DNA from: an uncultured Clostridia bacterium
Lineage (GTDB): Bacteria; Bacillota; Clostridia; TANB77; CAG-508
Length of the DNA stretch: 64,000 bases
Assembly (NCBI GenBank): GCA_934130435.1
Contig: CAKOYB010000001.1
Coordinates: forward strand, 1-64,000
Direction of reading: 5' to 3'
This document shows, piece after piece, positions 8,135 to 16,668 of this stretch. A program made the position numbers and the translations under genes. The number at the start of each line of letters is the position of its first letter. The stretch's first letter is position 1. The notes below the pieces were generated by a model. It had not been told where the DNA came from and did not search any database. It saw nothing but the letters and a program-made list of their open reading frames with translations.

Positions 8135-8880
8135 TATTCTCTTTTAAAAATTATGTCTTTCATATTTGTTTTATTTATATTTGATACCCCTTCTTTAGCT
8201 ATATCTCCAATTGGAAGATCTAGTTCTATATTTGCTCTATATGACACATCTGATGATAATGTTATCACCAAATCAAATGATATTTTTGTTTTTATTTGTT
8301 CTACATTTATATTTATATTATTTAGTAACTTACCATCATGAGTTAATTCTTTGTCATTTGAGATATAGTTTTTACCCGTTTTATTTGTTACTCTAAAAGC
8401 TATAGTTCCACCCTGATTTGATATTTTTAAAGTTTCTAAATCTGATTCTATATCTCCTTTGTAAATTATATTATTGTTTATTTCATATTCCGTATTATAT
8501 AAATATATATTATTGCTATTATCATTTTTAGCTGGTCTATAGAAAAAAATTTTTCCTACTTCTGGCTCTTCAGGTATTTCAATATTTTCAACTTTTATAC
8601 TTTTTATATACTCTTCCTGTTTATTGTTTCTATTTCTTTGTATATTTAAGTATATATCATTATTTTGATATACTTCAACATTCCAGTTATTTTCTTCGTC
8701 CTGTTTTTCCTGGTATCCTTCTGCAGTACTCACTGCAATAATTTCTGATAATTCAAATGGCATATTTCTTTCGCCTTCAACATTATATTTTAGTATTAAA
8801 AGAAAAATAATCACAATTACTAAAATTATAATGAAAAAATAAGAAATATTTTTTATTAATTTTTTTATTCGATTTGTCAT
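8134..8880 (-). CDS. hypothetical single-pass membrane protein
   Basis: No family recognised. Residues 1-11 are basic, 12-32 form one strong membrane segment (FFIIILVIVIIFLLILK), and the remaining ~215 residues are polar, beta-rich and presumably extracytoplasmic. The ectodomain begins MPFELSEIIAVSTAEGYQEK and ends DLPIGDIAKEGVSNINKTNM. It lies upstream of tadA on the other side of an intergenic gap but both read leftward, so they may share a transcript. No lipobox or catalytic motif is visible. Confidence 0.8.
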   Translation of the reverse strand: MTNRIKKLIKNISYFFIIILVIVIIFLLILKYNVEGERNMPFELSEIIAVSTAEGYQEKQDEENNWNVEVYQNNDIYLNIQRNRNNKQEEYIKSIKVENIEIPEEPEVGKIFFYRPAKNDNSNNIYLYNTEYEINNNIIYKGDIESDLETLKISNQGGTIAFRVTNKTGKNYISNDKELTHDGKLLNNININVEQIKTKISFDLVITLSSDVSYRANIELDLPIGDIAKEGVSNINKTNMKDIIFKRE

Positions 8881-8917
8881 AAGTCCTCCTATTTACAACA
8901 AACTTATTTATTATATT

Positions 8918-9376
8918 TTATGCTTTATTTTTTTCTCTTAATTTTTTAAAAAATTGCATTAATATTTCTTCACATTGTTCCTTTAGAATCCCTTCTTCTT
9001 TTTCTATTTTTGTATCAAGCTTAATACTTAATAAATCTATTTTTGAGCCACAAGCTCCCATTCTAAAGTCGTTTGCTCCAATATATACTTTTTTTATTCT
9101 AGAACTTATAATTGCCCCTGTACACATTGGACACGGTTCTAGTGTTACATATAATTCACAATTGTTTAATCTCCAATTTTTAATCCTTTTACTTGCTTTT
9201 TTTATGGCTATTATTTCAGCATGGTCTAATGCACATTTTCTTTTTTCTTTTCTATTATGTCCTCTCCCTATTATTTTTCCATCCAACACAACTACAGCCC
9301 CCACTGGAACTTCCATTTTGCAACATGCTTTTTTAGCTTCTTTTAATGCCTCTTGCATATAATACTCTTTATTCAT
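8918..9376 (-). CDS. tadA: tRNA-specific adenosine deaminase TadA
   Basis: Deaminates A34 to inosine in tRNA-Arg(ACG), allowing it to read CGU, CGC and CGA. Zinc-dependent cytidine-deaminase fold: HAEIIAIKKA (His and catalytic Glu) and PCPMCTGAI (two Cys ligands). ATG 9376 is chosen because GGGAGC lies upstream; an earlier TTG lies on that site. 152 residues. Its tRNA substrate is encoded in this window at 60910-60986. Inosine does not pair with G, so CGG codons would need a separate tRNA. Confidence 0.95.
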   Translation of the reverse strand: MNKEYYMQEALKEAKKACCKMEVPVGAVVVLDGKIIGRGHNRKEKRKCALDHAEIIAIKKASKRIKNWRLNNCELYVTLEPCPMCTGAIISSRIKKVYIGANDFRMGACGSKIDLLSIKLDTKIEKEEGILKEQCEEILMQFFKKLREKNKA

Positions 9377-9443
9377 ATTCGCTCCCAATTGAGCTAATAT
9401 TCTTAATATTAAAAAAGCATAGTTTTTATTACTATGGCTTTAC

Positions 9444-9519
<76 letters not shown>

Positions 9520-9653
9520 GTATTAGCTCTATTTATATACATATAATAATATATTTTATATTAAAAATCAATAAAATAATTTAAATACATGAATTATTTT
9601 TTAATAAGTTAAATTTTTATTTATTATTTTTCATTATTTTTTTATTCTAAATA

Positions 9654-9682
9654 TTGACTTTATTCTGATATAGTGTTAATAT
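9654..9682 (+). promoter_or_regulatory. sigma-A-type promoter of tRNA-Arg(TCT)
   Basis: TTGACT at 9654-9659 and TAATAT at 9677-9682 with 17-bp spacing, 21 bases before the tRNA. Confidence 0.7.
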
Positions 9683-9702
9683 AGTATATGCATTTAGCAT
9701 TT

Positions 9703-9779
<77 letters not shown>

Positions 9780-9780
9780 A

Positions 9781-9815
9781 AAAGAAATCATGGTAAAACT
9801 GTGATTTCTTTTTTT
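9781..9815 (+). terminator. terminator of tRNA-Arg(TCT)
   Basis: AAAGAAATCA at 9781-9790 pairs with TGATTTCTTT at 9802-9811, followed by a T run. Confidence 0.85.
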
Positions 9816-10221
9816 ATAAACATTATTATTTTAAATTATTAATGCTTTTTTATAATAAAAATACTACTAGCTTTGGGCATACTAGTAGTATTTCGAAAAG
9901 TTTTACTTTTCTATTTATTAGGGGTTTGCAGAAATTAATAAAATAAAGGGAGCTTTTGGAAATATTAGTAATTGTTCCTAAAACAAACATTAATTTCTGC
10001 AAGTTTAAAGACATTTTTAATAAACGTTATTGCGCTTGTTCTAATTATATATTTAAAAATCTTTTTAATTTTTGTGATTGTTTTTTTATTATAATTTTTC
10101 TAATTATAATAAAAATAGAAATAAATAAAATTATTTTGAAAAAAATCATTTTAAACCAATTTCTTTGAATTAAATTATGTTTTAATAATACAATTTTTAC
10201 TCTGTATTGTCAAGAAAAACT
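9816..10221. other. gene-poor spacer with two inverted repeats
   Basis: Holds an 11-bp hairpin (AATACTACTAG at 9860-9870 with its complement at 9882-9892) whose minus-strand reading is followed by a T run, so it could terminate leftward transcripts. It also holds a 14-bp perfect inverted repeat, TTGCAGAAATTAAT at 9926-9939 and its complement at 9989-10002, 49 bases apart. A 70-codon open frame from TTG 9956 is AT-biased and unconvincing. No gene is called. Confidence 0.55.
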
Positions 10222-10749
10222 TTACGACATAAATTTCCAAAATACGACAGCTGTTATCATTCCAGCCAAATCTGCAAGTAATGCAGCTATTAGTACAAAT
10301 CTTGTCTTTTTAATTCCCACTGCGCTTGTATAAAGTGCAATTGTATATATTGTAGTTTCTGTAGCTCCCATAATTGTCGCAGCCATCAATCCAATTATTG
10401 AGTCTACACCATAATTCTTCATTATATCTGTTGCAACCGCTGTTGAAGCACTGCCTGATATTGGTCTAAGCATAGCTAAAGGAATAATTTCTGATGGAAT
10501 TTTTAAGAAACTTAATATAGGCATTAAAGCTTGTATTATTGCATCAATTATCCCTGATTCCCTTAGAACTTTTATAGCCAAAAATAATCCCAGTAATGTT
10601 GGAAAAATATTCACAACTATTTTCATACCACTTTTAGCTCCTTCTAAGAATGAATCATACACTTTATTCTTTTCTACTGTTCCATATATAACAATAAATA
10701 ATATTGTAATTGGAATTGCAATATTAGATAAGTAGTTAATGATCTTCAT
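10222..10749 (-). CDS. spmB: spore maturation protein SpmB
   Basis: Membrane protein needed with SpmA for dehydration of the spore core. About five membrane segments; nucleoside-recognition/gate domain signature with MKIVVNIFPTLLGLFLAI, ALMPILSFLKIPSEIIPLA and LRPISGSASTAVATDIMKNYG, then ATIMGATETTIYTIALY. 175 residues is the usual size. ATG 10749 follows AAGGAT. It lies 7 bases after spmA in the conserved spmA-spmB order. Its presence argues for an endospore former or a recent descendant. Confidence 0.95.
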   Translation of the reverse strand: MKIINYLSNIAIPITILFIVIYGTVEKNKVYDSFLEGAKSGMKIVVNIFPTLLGLFLAIKVLRESGIIDAIIQALMPILSFLKIPSEIIPLAMLRPISGSASTAVATDIMKNYGVDSIIGLMAATIMGATETTIYTIALYTSAVGIKKTRFVLIAALLADLAGMITAVVFWKFMS

Positions 10750-10756
10750 TTTATTC

Positions 10757-11332
10757 TTACATCCTTTTCATTAATATCTTTCCAGAAATAACTGCTGTTA
10801 TAAATGCTACTATTGTAGATACCCAGACACCCATAATTATTTGAGTTGGATTTCTCGAACCCAAAGAACTTCTTATTGCAATCACAGTAGTCGGAATAAT
10901 CTGTAATGAAGCAGTATTTATTAATATAAACATCGCCATTGAATCATTAAGTTTTTTCTTGTCTTTATTTTCTTTTTGCATACTCTCCATTGCTTTTAGT
11001 CCTAATGGTGTTGATGCATTTCCTAATCCTAATATATTTGCGACAACATTCATAGATATTTCTTGTTTTATTTTTTTATTATTTTTCATCTCTGGAAATA
11101 TAAAATTTATCATTGGGTTTAAAAATTTAGTTAATTTTTTTATTAAACTTGTATTTACTGCAATGTTCATTATTCCATTCCACAAGCAAATTGTCCCTAA
11201 GAATGTTATACACAAACTAACTGTTTCCTCTGCAGATTCAAATATAGAAGAATTTAATCTTTCTATATTTCCAGAAAAGATTGCATAAACAAATGAAATA
11301 ATTATAAATATTGGCCAAATTATATTTAACAA
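10757..11332 (-). CDS. spmA: spore maturation protein SpmA
   Basis: Partner of SpmB, same gate-domain fold, located in forespore membranes. Starts LNIIWPIFIIISFVYAIFSG, with LWNGIMNIA, ANILGLGNASTPLGLKAMES and IIPTTVIAIRSSLGSRNPTQ, all typical of SpmA. 191 residues. TTG at 11332 is the likely start, with AGGGAT upstream. A mother-cell-type promoter cannot be identified with confidence by eye. Confidence 0.95.
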   Translation of the reverse strand: MLNIIWPIFIIISFVYAIFSGNIERLNSSIFESAEETVSLCITFLGTICLWNGIMNIAVNTSLIKKLTKFLNPMINFIFPEMKNNKKIKQEISMNVVANILGLGNASTPLGLKAMESMQKENKDKKKLNDSMAMFILINTASLQIIPTTVIAIRSSLGSRNPTQIIMGVWVSTIVAFITAVISGKILMKRM

Positions 11333-11428
11333 TAAAATCCCTACTTTTGTTATTTTTTTACTTGTAATAATATATTCTATTCATTTTTATACAGAACATT
11401 TTTATTGTATTTTTTATTGTGTTTTTTA

Positions 11429-11457
11429 TTGACTTAGTTTACAATATATGGTATTAT
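11429..11457 (+). promoter_or_regulatory. sigma-A promoter of the AbrB-like gene
   Basis: TTGACT at 11429-11434 and TATTAT at 11452-11457 separated by exactly 17 bases, about 65 bases before the start codon. Confidence 0.8.
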
Positions 11458-11520
11458 ACTTTTATAAAATTTTGTCGAATTTTGTATTGTCATAAATTGG
11501 TTTATTAGGAGGTAAAAAAT

Positions 11521-11766
11521 ATGAAATCAACAGGAATTGTAAGAAGAGTGGATGAATTGGGTAGAGTGGTAATCCCTATCGAATTAAGAAATAAATTTGA
11601 TATTCAGGTAAAAGACCCTATAGAAATATATGTCCAAGAAAATACGATTGTTTTAAAAAAATATGAACCAAATTGTATTTTTTGTGGTAATTCTAAAAAC
11701 TTAATATCTTATAACGACAAATTAATTTGTAAAAAGTGTGCTGAAAAGATCCGCCAAGAATTATAA
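11521..11766 (+). CDS. abrB: AbrB/SpoVT-family transition-state regulator with zinc-ribbon tail
   Basis: N-terminal swapped-hairpin DNA-binding domain: MKSTGIVRRVDELGRVVIPI, ELRNKFDIQVKDPIEIYV. The short tail has two Cys pairs (CIFC at about 55-58 and CKKC at about 72-75), suggesting a small zinc-binding or oligomerising module; this layout is common in Clostridia AbrB-like proteins. 81 residues. GGAGG precedes ATG 11521. Convergent to rsmI, as abrB and rsmI are in Bacillus. It likely represses post-exponential functions, but its targets here are unknown. Confidence 0.9.
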   Translation: MKSTGIVRRVDELGRVVIPIELRNKFDIQVKDPIEIYVQENTIVLKKYEPNCIFCGNSKNLISYNDKLICKKCAEKIRQEL

Positions 11767-11772
11767 ATATTT

Positions 11773-11801
11773 AAACGACCTTAATAATCTTAAGGTCGTT
11801 T
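11773..11801. terminator. bidirectional terminator between abrB-like gene and rsmI
   Basis: 12-bp perfect stem, AAACGACCTTAA at 11773-11784 and complement at 11790-11801, loop of five bases, T-rich on the right. It overlaps the last codons of rsmI. Confidence 0.9.
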
Positions 11802-12611
11802 TATAAATTTCATATAAATTTCATTTTTATTTTTATTTAATTCTTTTGATATTTTTTTTATTATTTCCTTTTTCTCTAGGCCCTGTTCTTTATATATATT
11901 ATATAGCTCTTCGGCACTTAAATTTTTAAAGTCATCGTTTTCTTCTTTATTGCCTTCAATTATAATTACATACTCTCCTTTAGGATTTTCTAATAATTTT
12001 AAAAGTTCTTTTGCAGTACCTCTAATATAATCTTCATGAATTTTGGTTAGCTCCTTTGCTAATACAATATCTCTTTCACCTATACATTGGCTTAGTTCAT
12101 TTATAGTATTTTTTAATTTATGGGGAGCCTCATATAATATAATTGTATTTTTACTTTTTTTAATCTCATTAAGTTTTTCTATTCTATTTTTTTTATTTAA
12201 TGGTAAAAAGCCTATAAACAAAAATTCCTTAGCATCTATTCCCGATGCTATTAATGCTGTAATTAATGCACATGCTCCTGGAATTGGTATTACTGGTATT
12301 TGATTTTTTATACATTCGCGTACTATCACATCTCCCGGATCTGAAATAATAGGCGTTCCTGCATCTGTTATTAATGCTATATTTTTATTTTCCATCAACT
12401 TGTCTATTAATATGTTTGTTTTTATTTCTTCATTATGCCTGTGATAGCTTATTAATGGTTTAGATATTTCTAAATGATTTAACAGTTTTAGTGATTGCCT
12501 TGTGTCTTCTGCTGCAATATAGTCTACTTCTTTTAATATTCTTATTGCCCTTAGTGTTATATCTTCTAAATTACCGATTGGTGTAGCAACTAAATATAGT
12601 TTTCCTGGCAT
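11790..12611 (-). CDS. rsmI: 16S rRNA (cytidine1402-2'-O)-methyltransferase RsmI
   Basis: SAM-dependent tetrapyrrole-methylase fold. Visible motifs are LYLVATPIGNLEDITLRAI at the N-terminus, AEDTRQSLKLL, ALITDAGTPIISDPG and IPGACALITALIASG. It modifies C1402 of 16S rRNA in the decoding centre. 273 residues. Its ATG (12611) overlaps the stop of trmN6 as TAATG, so the two genes are coupled; the same pair occurs in Bacillus (yabB-yazA-yabC), here without a yazA gene between. Confidence 0.95.
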   Translation of the reverse strand: MPGKLYLVATPIGNLEDITLRAIRILKEVDYIAAEDTRQSLKLLNHLEISKPLISYHRHNEEIKTNILIDKLMENKNIALITDAGTPIISDPGDVIVRECIKNQIPVIPIPGACALITALIASGIDAKEFLFIGFLPLNKKNRIEKLNEIKKSKNTIILYEAPHKLKNTINELSQCIGERDIVLAKELTKIHEDYIRGTAKELLKLLENPKGEYVIIIEGNKEENDDFKNLSAEELYNIYKEQGLEKKEIIKKISKELNKNKNEIYMKFIKRP

Positions 12612-13360
12612 TACTTACCTTCCTTTCCATAAATCTGTAAAATTTCATCTGTATATTCATTTACTTTATTATATATAATTAATGGCTTTTCAATATTTAT
12701 AAATGATTTTGCATTTTTAGTAGCCTTAATTAAGAAGAACTTTGGATTGCTATTATAATATGATTGTACCATTCTTAATCTTTTTGGCTCCAAATTATAT
12801 TTTCTTAGAATACATACTAAATCTACTAATCTTTCTGGTCTATGAACCATATATAAACTACAATTATTTTTCAATAAGTTTGCTGCTATTTTTACGAAAT
12901 CTTCTAAATTTGCAGTTATTTCGTGCCTTGAAATAAGCTTTAGTGAAGTTTCATTTTTTATTCCAGAATTATCTTTTTTATATGGTGGATTGCAAACTAT
13001 TGCATCAATAGAATTTTTCTCAAATATTTCTTCTAATTCTTTTACATTTTTATTAATAATTTCAAATTTTTCTTCTAACTTATTAAGTTTTGCACTTTTT
13101 TGAGCCATTTCGCACACTTCTTTTTGAATATCTATTCCATATATTTTCTTTAATTTTGTCTTTTCACACAAAAGCGTTGCAATAATCCCTGTACCTGTTC
13201 CTAAGTCTAATACTTTTGAATTTGCTGGTATTTCCTTTGCAAAATCAGCTAATAAAATACTATCAATACCAAAGCAAAATCCATTTGTGTTTTGGATTAT
13301 TTTTAATCCATTTAATTGCAAATCATCTATTCTCTCATTTTTTTCTAATTTTATTTTCAT
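12611..13360 (-). CDS. TrmN6-like tRNA adenine-N6-methyltransferase (YabB type)
   Basis: Rossmann SAM-dependent N6-adenine methyltransferase. Motif I VLDLGTGTGIIATLL (about residues 50-64) and the catalytic NPPY in VCNPPYKKDNSG (about 125). Members methylate A37 of tRNA-Val in E. coli; the substrate in Firmicutes is less certain. 249 residues. First gene of a two-gene operon with rsmI. Confidence 0.88.
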   Translation of the reverse strand: MKIKLEKNERIDDLQLNGLKIIQNTNGFCFGIDSILLADFAKEIPANSKVLDLGTGTGIIATLLCEKTKLKKIYGIDIQKEVCEMAQKSAKLNKLEEKFEIINKNVKELEEIFEKNSIDAIVCNPPYKKDNSGIKNETSLKLISRHEITANLEDFVKIAANLLKNNCSLYMVHRPERLVDLVCILRKYNLEPKRLRMVQSYYNSNPKFFLIKATKNAKSFINIEKPLIIYNKVNEYTDEILQIYGKEGK

Positions 13361-13470
13361 TTTTTTCCTAACTTTTATTAAAAATTATTCATATTATATA
13401 ATAAATTTAAATAAATTGCAAAGATTCTAGCTTTTCACTTTTTATTCTTTGCTTTTAACTGGAGGATTGT

Positions 13471-13644
13471 ATGGTTCAGAAATATAATGTTAAAGACCTA
13501 AATGAATTTAGAGGTAAAAATAAAAAAAATAAATTTAAAAAATATAAAGAAAATACATTATGTTCTTTAAATGAGGTAGAAAATTTTTTAGGAAATTGGA
13601 AAAAAGCATGGAAAGGAATTATGCTTTTTAAAATATTAAAATAA
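13471..13644 (+). CDS. 57-residue basic hypothetical protein
   Basis: An open frame of 57 codons with a perfect GGAGG at 13461-13465 and ATG at 13471, ended by a strong hairpin. The product starts MVQKYNVKDLNEF, has a very Lys-rich stretch (about residues 16-27) and ends NWKKAWKGIMLFKILK, an amphipathic, Trp-containing tail. I recognise no family. Ribosome site, terminator and isolated position between divergent neighbours support a real gene. Candidates include a small DNA/RNA-binding or membrane-active peptide; this is inference only. Confidence 0.65.
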   Translation: MVQKYNVKDLNEFRGKNKKNKFKKYKENTLCSLNEVENFLGNWKKAWKGIMLFKILK

Positions 13645-13664
13645 CGAGAAACTCGTTATTTTAA
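13636..13664. terminator. bidirectional terminator
   Basis: 13-bp stem (TTAAAATAACGAG at 13636-13648, complement at 13652-13664) with a three-base loop. It serves the small gene to the left and gerM to the right and contains the stop codons of both. Confidence 0.9.
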
Positions 13665-14224
13665 TCATTTCTTTTAAAGTTTTCTTTAAAACTTATTTTG
13701 TTATCCTTAAATGACTTATTTTCTTCTCCTTCTATTAATATTTTTACTTCCGATACCTCATTCAATTCTGTTAAAGTATTTACAATTGAATATACTATCA
13801 TACTTTCTTCATCTATTCCTTCTTTAGCGTTTTCTATAAATTCTTTTGATAAATCCACATATACTGTGTTTTCTTTTATTGTACAGCTATTAACTTTTGT
13901 TCCTTCTGGTATAACACAACTTAATTTTTCACTCTCTGGCCCCTTTATCAGTTGCTCTATAAGGTATTTATATGGCTCATTATATAGTTCCTTTACATCA
14001 ATACATCTTGATTCCGGAATTACAGAATTTGTTTCATTGTTCTTAAAGTATAGTGAAATTATAGTTTTTCTAATTTGGCTTTCCGATATTTCTTCTTGTG
14101 GAATATATTCATTTATCTCTTCTTTTTTATTTTTATTATTTAAAACTATATATACAGTAGCTAATATAAGTAAAATTAATATTATTCCAAGTATAATTAA
14201 TGTTCTGGCTTTCTTAAATTTCAT
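13661..14224 (-). CDS. gerM: GerMN-domain protein (spore germination/sporulation type)
   Basis: N-terminal membrane segment at about residues 8-28, then one GerMN domain: ISLYFKNNETNSVIPESR, YLIEQLIKGPESEKLSCVI, NTVYVDLSKEFIENA and VYSIVNTLTELNEVSEVKIL. B. subtilis GerM has two such domains; here there is one, in 187 residues. GerM belongs to the channel complex between mother cell and forespore. AGGAGG precedes the ATG. The next upstream gene (vanW-like) has its own terminator, so gerM is probably transcribed separately or by read-through. Confidence 0.85.
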   Translation of the reverse strand: MKFKKARTLIILGIILILLILATVYIVLNNKNKKEEINEYIPQEEISESQIRKTIISLYFKNNETNSVIPESRCIDVKELYNEPYKYLIEQLIKGPESEKLSCVIPEGTKVNSCTIKENTVYVDLSKEFIENAKEGIDEESMIVYSIVNTLTELNEVSEVKILIEGEENKSFKDNKISFKENFKRND

Positions 14225-14238
14225 TAAATATTCCTCCT

Positions 14239-14281
14239 AAAAAAATAATTTACTTAATAATATTAAGTAAATTATTTTTTT
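14239..14281 (-). terminator. terminator of the VanW/G5 gene
   Basis: Nearly perfect 21-bp AT-rich inverted repeat (14239-14259 with 14261-14281), beginning with a run of seven A on the plus strand, which is the T run for leftward transcripts. Confidence 0.8.
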
Positions 14282-14296
14282 AGAACTTTTTTATCA

Positions 14297-16129
14297 TTAT
14301 GGTTCTAAATTATCTTGTGTATTTGTTTGTGTTATATCTGTTTTTGTTTGTCCATTTTCTCCTTGATTATTTTTATCTTCTTGCTTATTTACAGTTTTCT
14401 TTTTAGTTCCAACCATTACTATTTTATTCATTGGAAGATATGTATCAGATGATAATGTCTCTTTATTTATTATTTTTCCATTTTGTTTAGTTATTTTATA
14501 AGTTATGCTTTTGTACCCATTATAACCTTTTTGTATTATTTTTTGTTTTCCTTCATCTAAAGTATTTGTGTTTTGATATATAGTGTTGCATGGTGTTCTG
14601 CTAAGCACTTTGCTTTCTAGTTGAATTTCATTCTCATTTTCTTCTTTTATTCCCTTTATCGAGATACTAACTGTACCATTTTTTGCAACGCCTTCTATTT
14701 TAATTGGATATTTTCTACTATTTTTAAATTTAAAGTCTTTTCCACCATATGAAACTGTTGCATCTCTACCAGCAGGAACATAGCTTACTGCATATGTATG
14801 GTTATACCTTTGAACTATTTCTAGATTTGCATATAAAACTGCATTATATAGCGTTGTAGATACTTGACATATTCCTCCACCATATGCTTGAACAACCTGC
14901 CCATTAACATATGCTCCGCCAAGTTTATATCCTTTTTCTTTAGTTGTGTTTCCTATTACTTTGTTGTAAGAAAAAACTTCCCCAGGCTTTAAAATTGTTC
15001 CATTTAATGTTTTGGCTGCAAGTGCTATATTACTTGCTCTATTTGTATTTCCTGCATCGAAAACAGTAGTAAATTTAGATAAATATTCCTTAAATACCTT
15101 TTCTCCTAAATCTGAAACTGTTTTATTTGGTTTTGTTATTTTTAGTGGAATTTCATACTCTGTTTTTTCTTCTTCTATTATTTTTTTCGCTTCTTCCATA
15201 TCTATATCAAAATCCAAACCATTTTGTTCAACATGTATTTCAAATGGATCTTCAGAAATATAAGCATCTTCTGGCTCTTTATATATTTCATTATGTATTT
15301 TTTCTAGATTTATTTTCTCTGGTTTTTGATTATCAACTTCTATATTAACAATATTGTCTTTATCTTTCTCATTTAATAATTTTTTTATCTTTTTTAGTAT
15401 GTTTTTCTCTAATAGGTCTTCTTTTACTATTAATCCTTCTTTTCCGTTTGTTATTATTAGTTTATCTTTATCTATTTCATATGAATAATTTTCAATTTTT
15501 CCTGGTATTTCTTCTTCTATTGTTTTTAAGATACCATTTAAAATATCGTTATTATAATTAATAGTAATTTTCAAATTCTTCTTAATTATACTTGATAATA
15601 AAATTTGATAGTTATCAATTATTATATTGTTTCTTCTTCCAATTTTATAAGCATCATCAACTGCTTTCTTTATATTAATATCTAGTTCTATTTGTTCAGG
15701 TGTAATATTTTTTATATAATCATTATATTTTATTTGTATTTCTTCTTTTTTTATACTCTCTACTCTATTGTTTATTTTATTATATGCTTCTTCTCTGGTT
15801 AAGTTTGATACATCTATTCCTTCAATATTTATACCATTAATTATCTTTTCATTGTTTAAGTTTAGTATTGCAAATACTGTCGAAATTACCATTAAAAATA
15901 ATGTAACAATTAAAATAATTAATACTCTCTTTTTTACGTTAATTTTTTTAAGATCTTTTTCCGTTTGATTTTCTTCTGCCTCTGATGTCTCTGTATTTAT
16001 ATTGGTTTCTTGGTTGTTTGTATTTTCTTCGATATCATTTTCCATTTCTAATTTAGAGTTTTCTTCTAACTTTTCATTGCTTTCTGTTGTTTGTTCCACT
16101 GTTTTATCTTTTTTATTTTCTTCTTCCAT
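14297..16129 (-). CDS. VanW-family cell-wall protein with peptidoglycan-binding-like and G5 domains
   Basis: Order: acidic, Asn/Glu-rich cytoplasmic tail (residues 1-65), one membrane segment (about 70-90, VLIILIVTLFLMVISTVFAI), two putative peptidoglycan-binding_4 repeats (about 95-330), the VanW domain (about 355-480; NTNRASNIALAAKTLNGTIL, GGAYVNGQVVQAYGGGICQV) and a C-terminal G5-like domain (about 495-580). It ends in a Gln/Asn-rich tail. VanW proteins occur in vancomycin-resistance clusters but most, like this one, are chromosomal and of unknown enzymology. GGAGG precedes the ATG. No van ligase genes are nearby, so it should not be read as resistance. Confidence 0.9.
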   Translation of the reverse strand: MEEENKKDKTVEQTTESNEKLEENSKLEMENDIEENTNNQETNINTETSEAEENQTEKDLKKINVKKRVLIILIVTLFLMVISTVFAILNLNNEKIINGINIEGIDVSNLTREEAYNKINNRVESIKKEEIQIKYNDYIKNITPEQIELDINIKKAVDDAYKIGRRNNIIIDNYQILLSSIIKKNLKITINYNNDILNGILKTIEEEIPGKIENYSYEIDKDKLIITNGKEGLIVKEDLLEKNILKKIKKLLNEKDKDNIVNIEVDNQKPEKINLEKIHNEIYKEPEDAYISEDPFEIHVEQNGLDFDIDMEEAKKIIEEEKTEYEIPLKITKPNKTVSDLGEKVFKEYLSKFTTVFDAGNTNRASNIALAAKTLNGTILKPGEVFSYNKVIGNTTKEKGYKLGGAYVNGQVVQAYGGGICQVSTTLYNAVLYANLEIVQRYNHTYAVSYVPAGRDATVSYGGKDFKFKNSRKYPIKIEGVAKNGTVSISIKGIKEENENEIQLESKVLSRTPCNTIYQNTNTLDEGKQKIIQKGYNGYKSITYKITKQNGKIINKETLSSDTYLPMNKIVMVGTKKKTVNKQEDKNNQGENGQTKTDITQTNTQDNLEP

Positions 16130-16303
16130 ATTTGCCCTCCAGAAACAAAATTATTCTATATAAAAACATTATTATGCAATAACAAAATATTATCATAAAA
16201 GACAAAACTTTACAATATAATTTTATTTAAATAAATTCTTAATTAGGATAATAACTCTTTAATTGTTTTTTAATTTTATTCTATTTTTTCTTCTTTATAA
16301 CAA

Positions 16304-16501
16304 TTATTCATTAAAAAAAATTTTAGGAATTGATATATCTAGTGCAATAGAAATACTTTCCATTACTTCTGTTGATGGATTGTCTCTTTCTCCTCTTTCT
16401 AAATGTGATAAATACCCTGCTGATATTCCTGCTTTGTCAGCAAGTTCTTGTAATTTCAATCCTCTTTTTTCCCTATATTCTCTTATCTTATTTTTATACA
16501 T
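16304..16501 (-). CDS. XRE-family helix-turn-helix regulator (65 residues)
   Basis: A single HTH domain: IREYREKRGLKLQELADKAG then ISAGYLSHLERGERDNPSTE. It resembles the DNA-binding half of SinR-like regulators and has only a short C-terminal extension. AGAGGTG precedes the ATG. It is divergent from a second XRE gene 168 bases away, and an inverted repeat lies between them, so cross-regulation is plausible. Confidence 0.9.
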   Translation of the reverse strand: MYKNKIREYREKRGLKLQELADKAGISAGYLSHLERGERDNPSTEVMESISIALDISIPKIFFNE

Positions 16502-16550
16502 TTTTCACCTCTTGTGCCAATTTATTTGTCAAAATGTTATCATATTACAA

Positions 16551-16580
16551 ATTGACAAGTCAATACTTTTGTGTTATTTT
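16551..16580 (+). promoter_or_regulatory. promoter with overlapping palindromic operator
   Basis: ATTGAC-AA-GTCAAT at 16551-16564 is an inverted repeat covering the -35 hexamer TTGACA (16552-16557). The -10 TATTTT lies at 16575-16580 with 17-bp spacing. A partial half-site, TTGTCAA, lies at 16526-16532. The layout suits repression by one of the two flanking XRE proteins. Confidence 0.65.
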
Positions 16581-16668
16581 AATAAAAAATTATTTTTTAT
16601 TATACTACTAGACAAAATTTATATTATTTTATATAATAATGTATATTTATAGAAAAAGAGGTATTATT

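Noticed and set aside
9956..10168. 70-codon open frame from TTG
   Set aside because: Very AT-biased, low-complexity Ile/Lys/Phe content, lies across the inverted repeat; no support as a protein.
14297..16129. Glycopeptide resistance cluster
   Set aside because: VanW-domain protein is isolated; no vanH/A/X-type genes or VanRS pair nearby.
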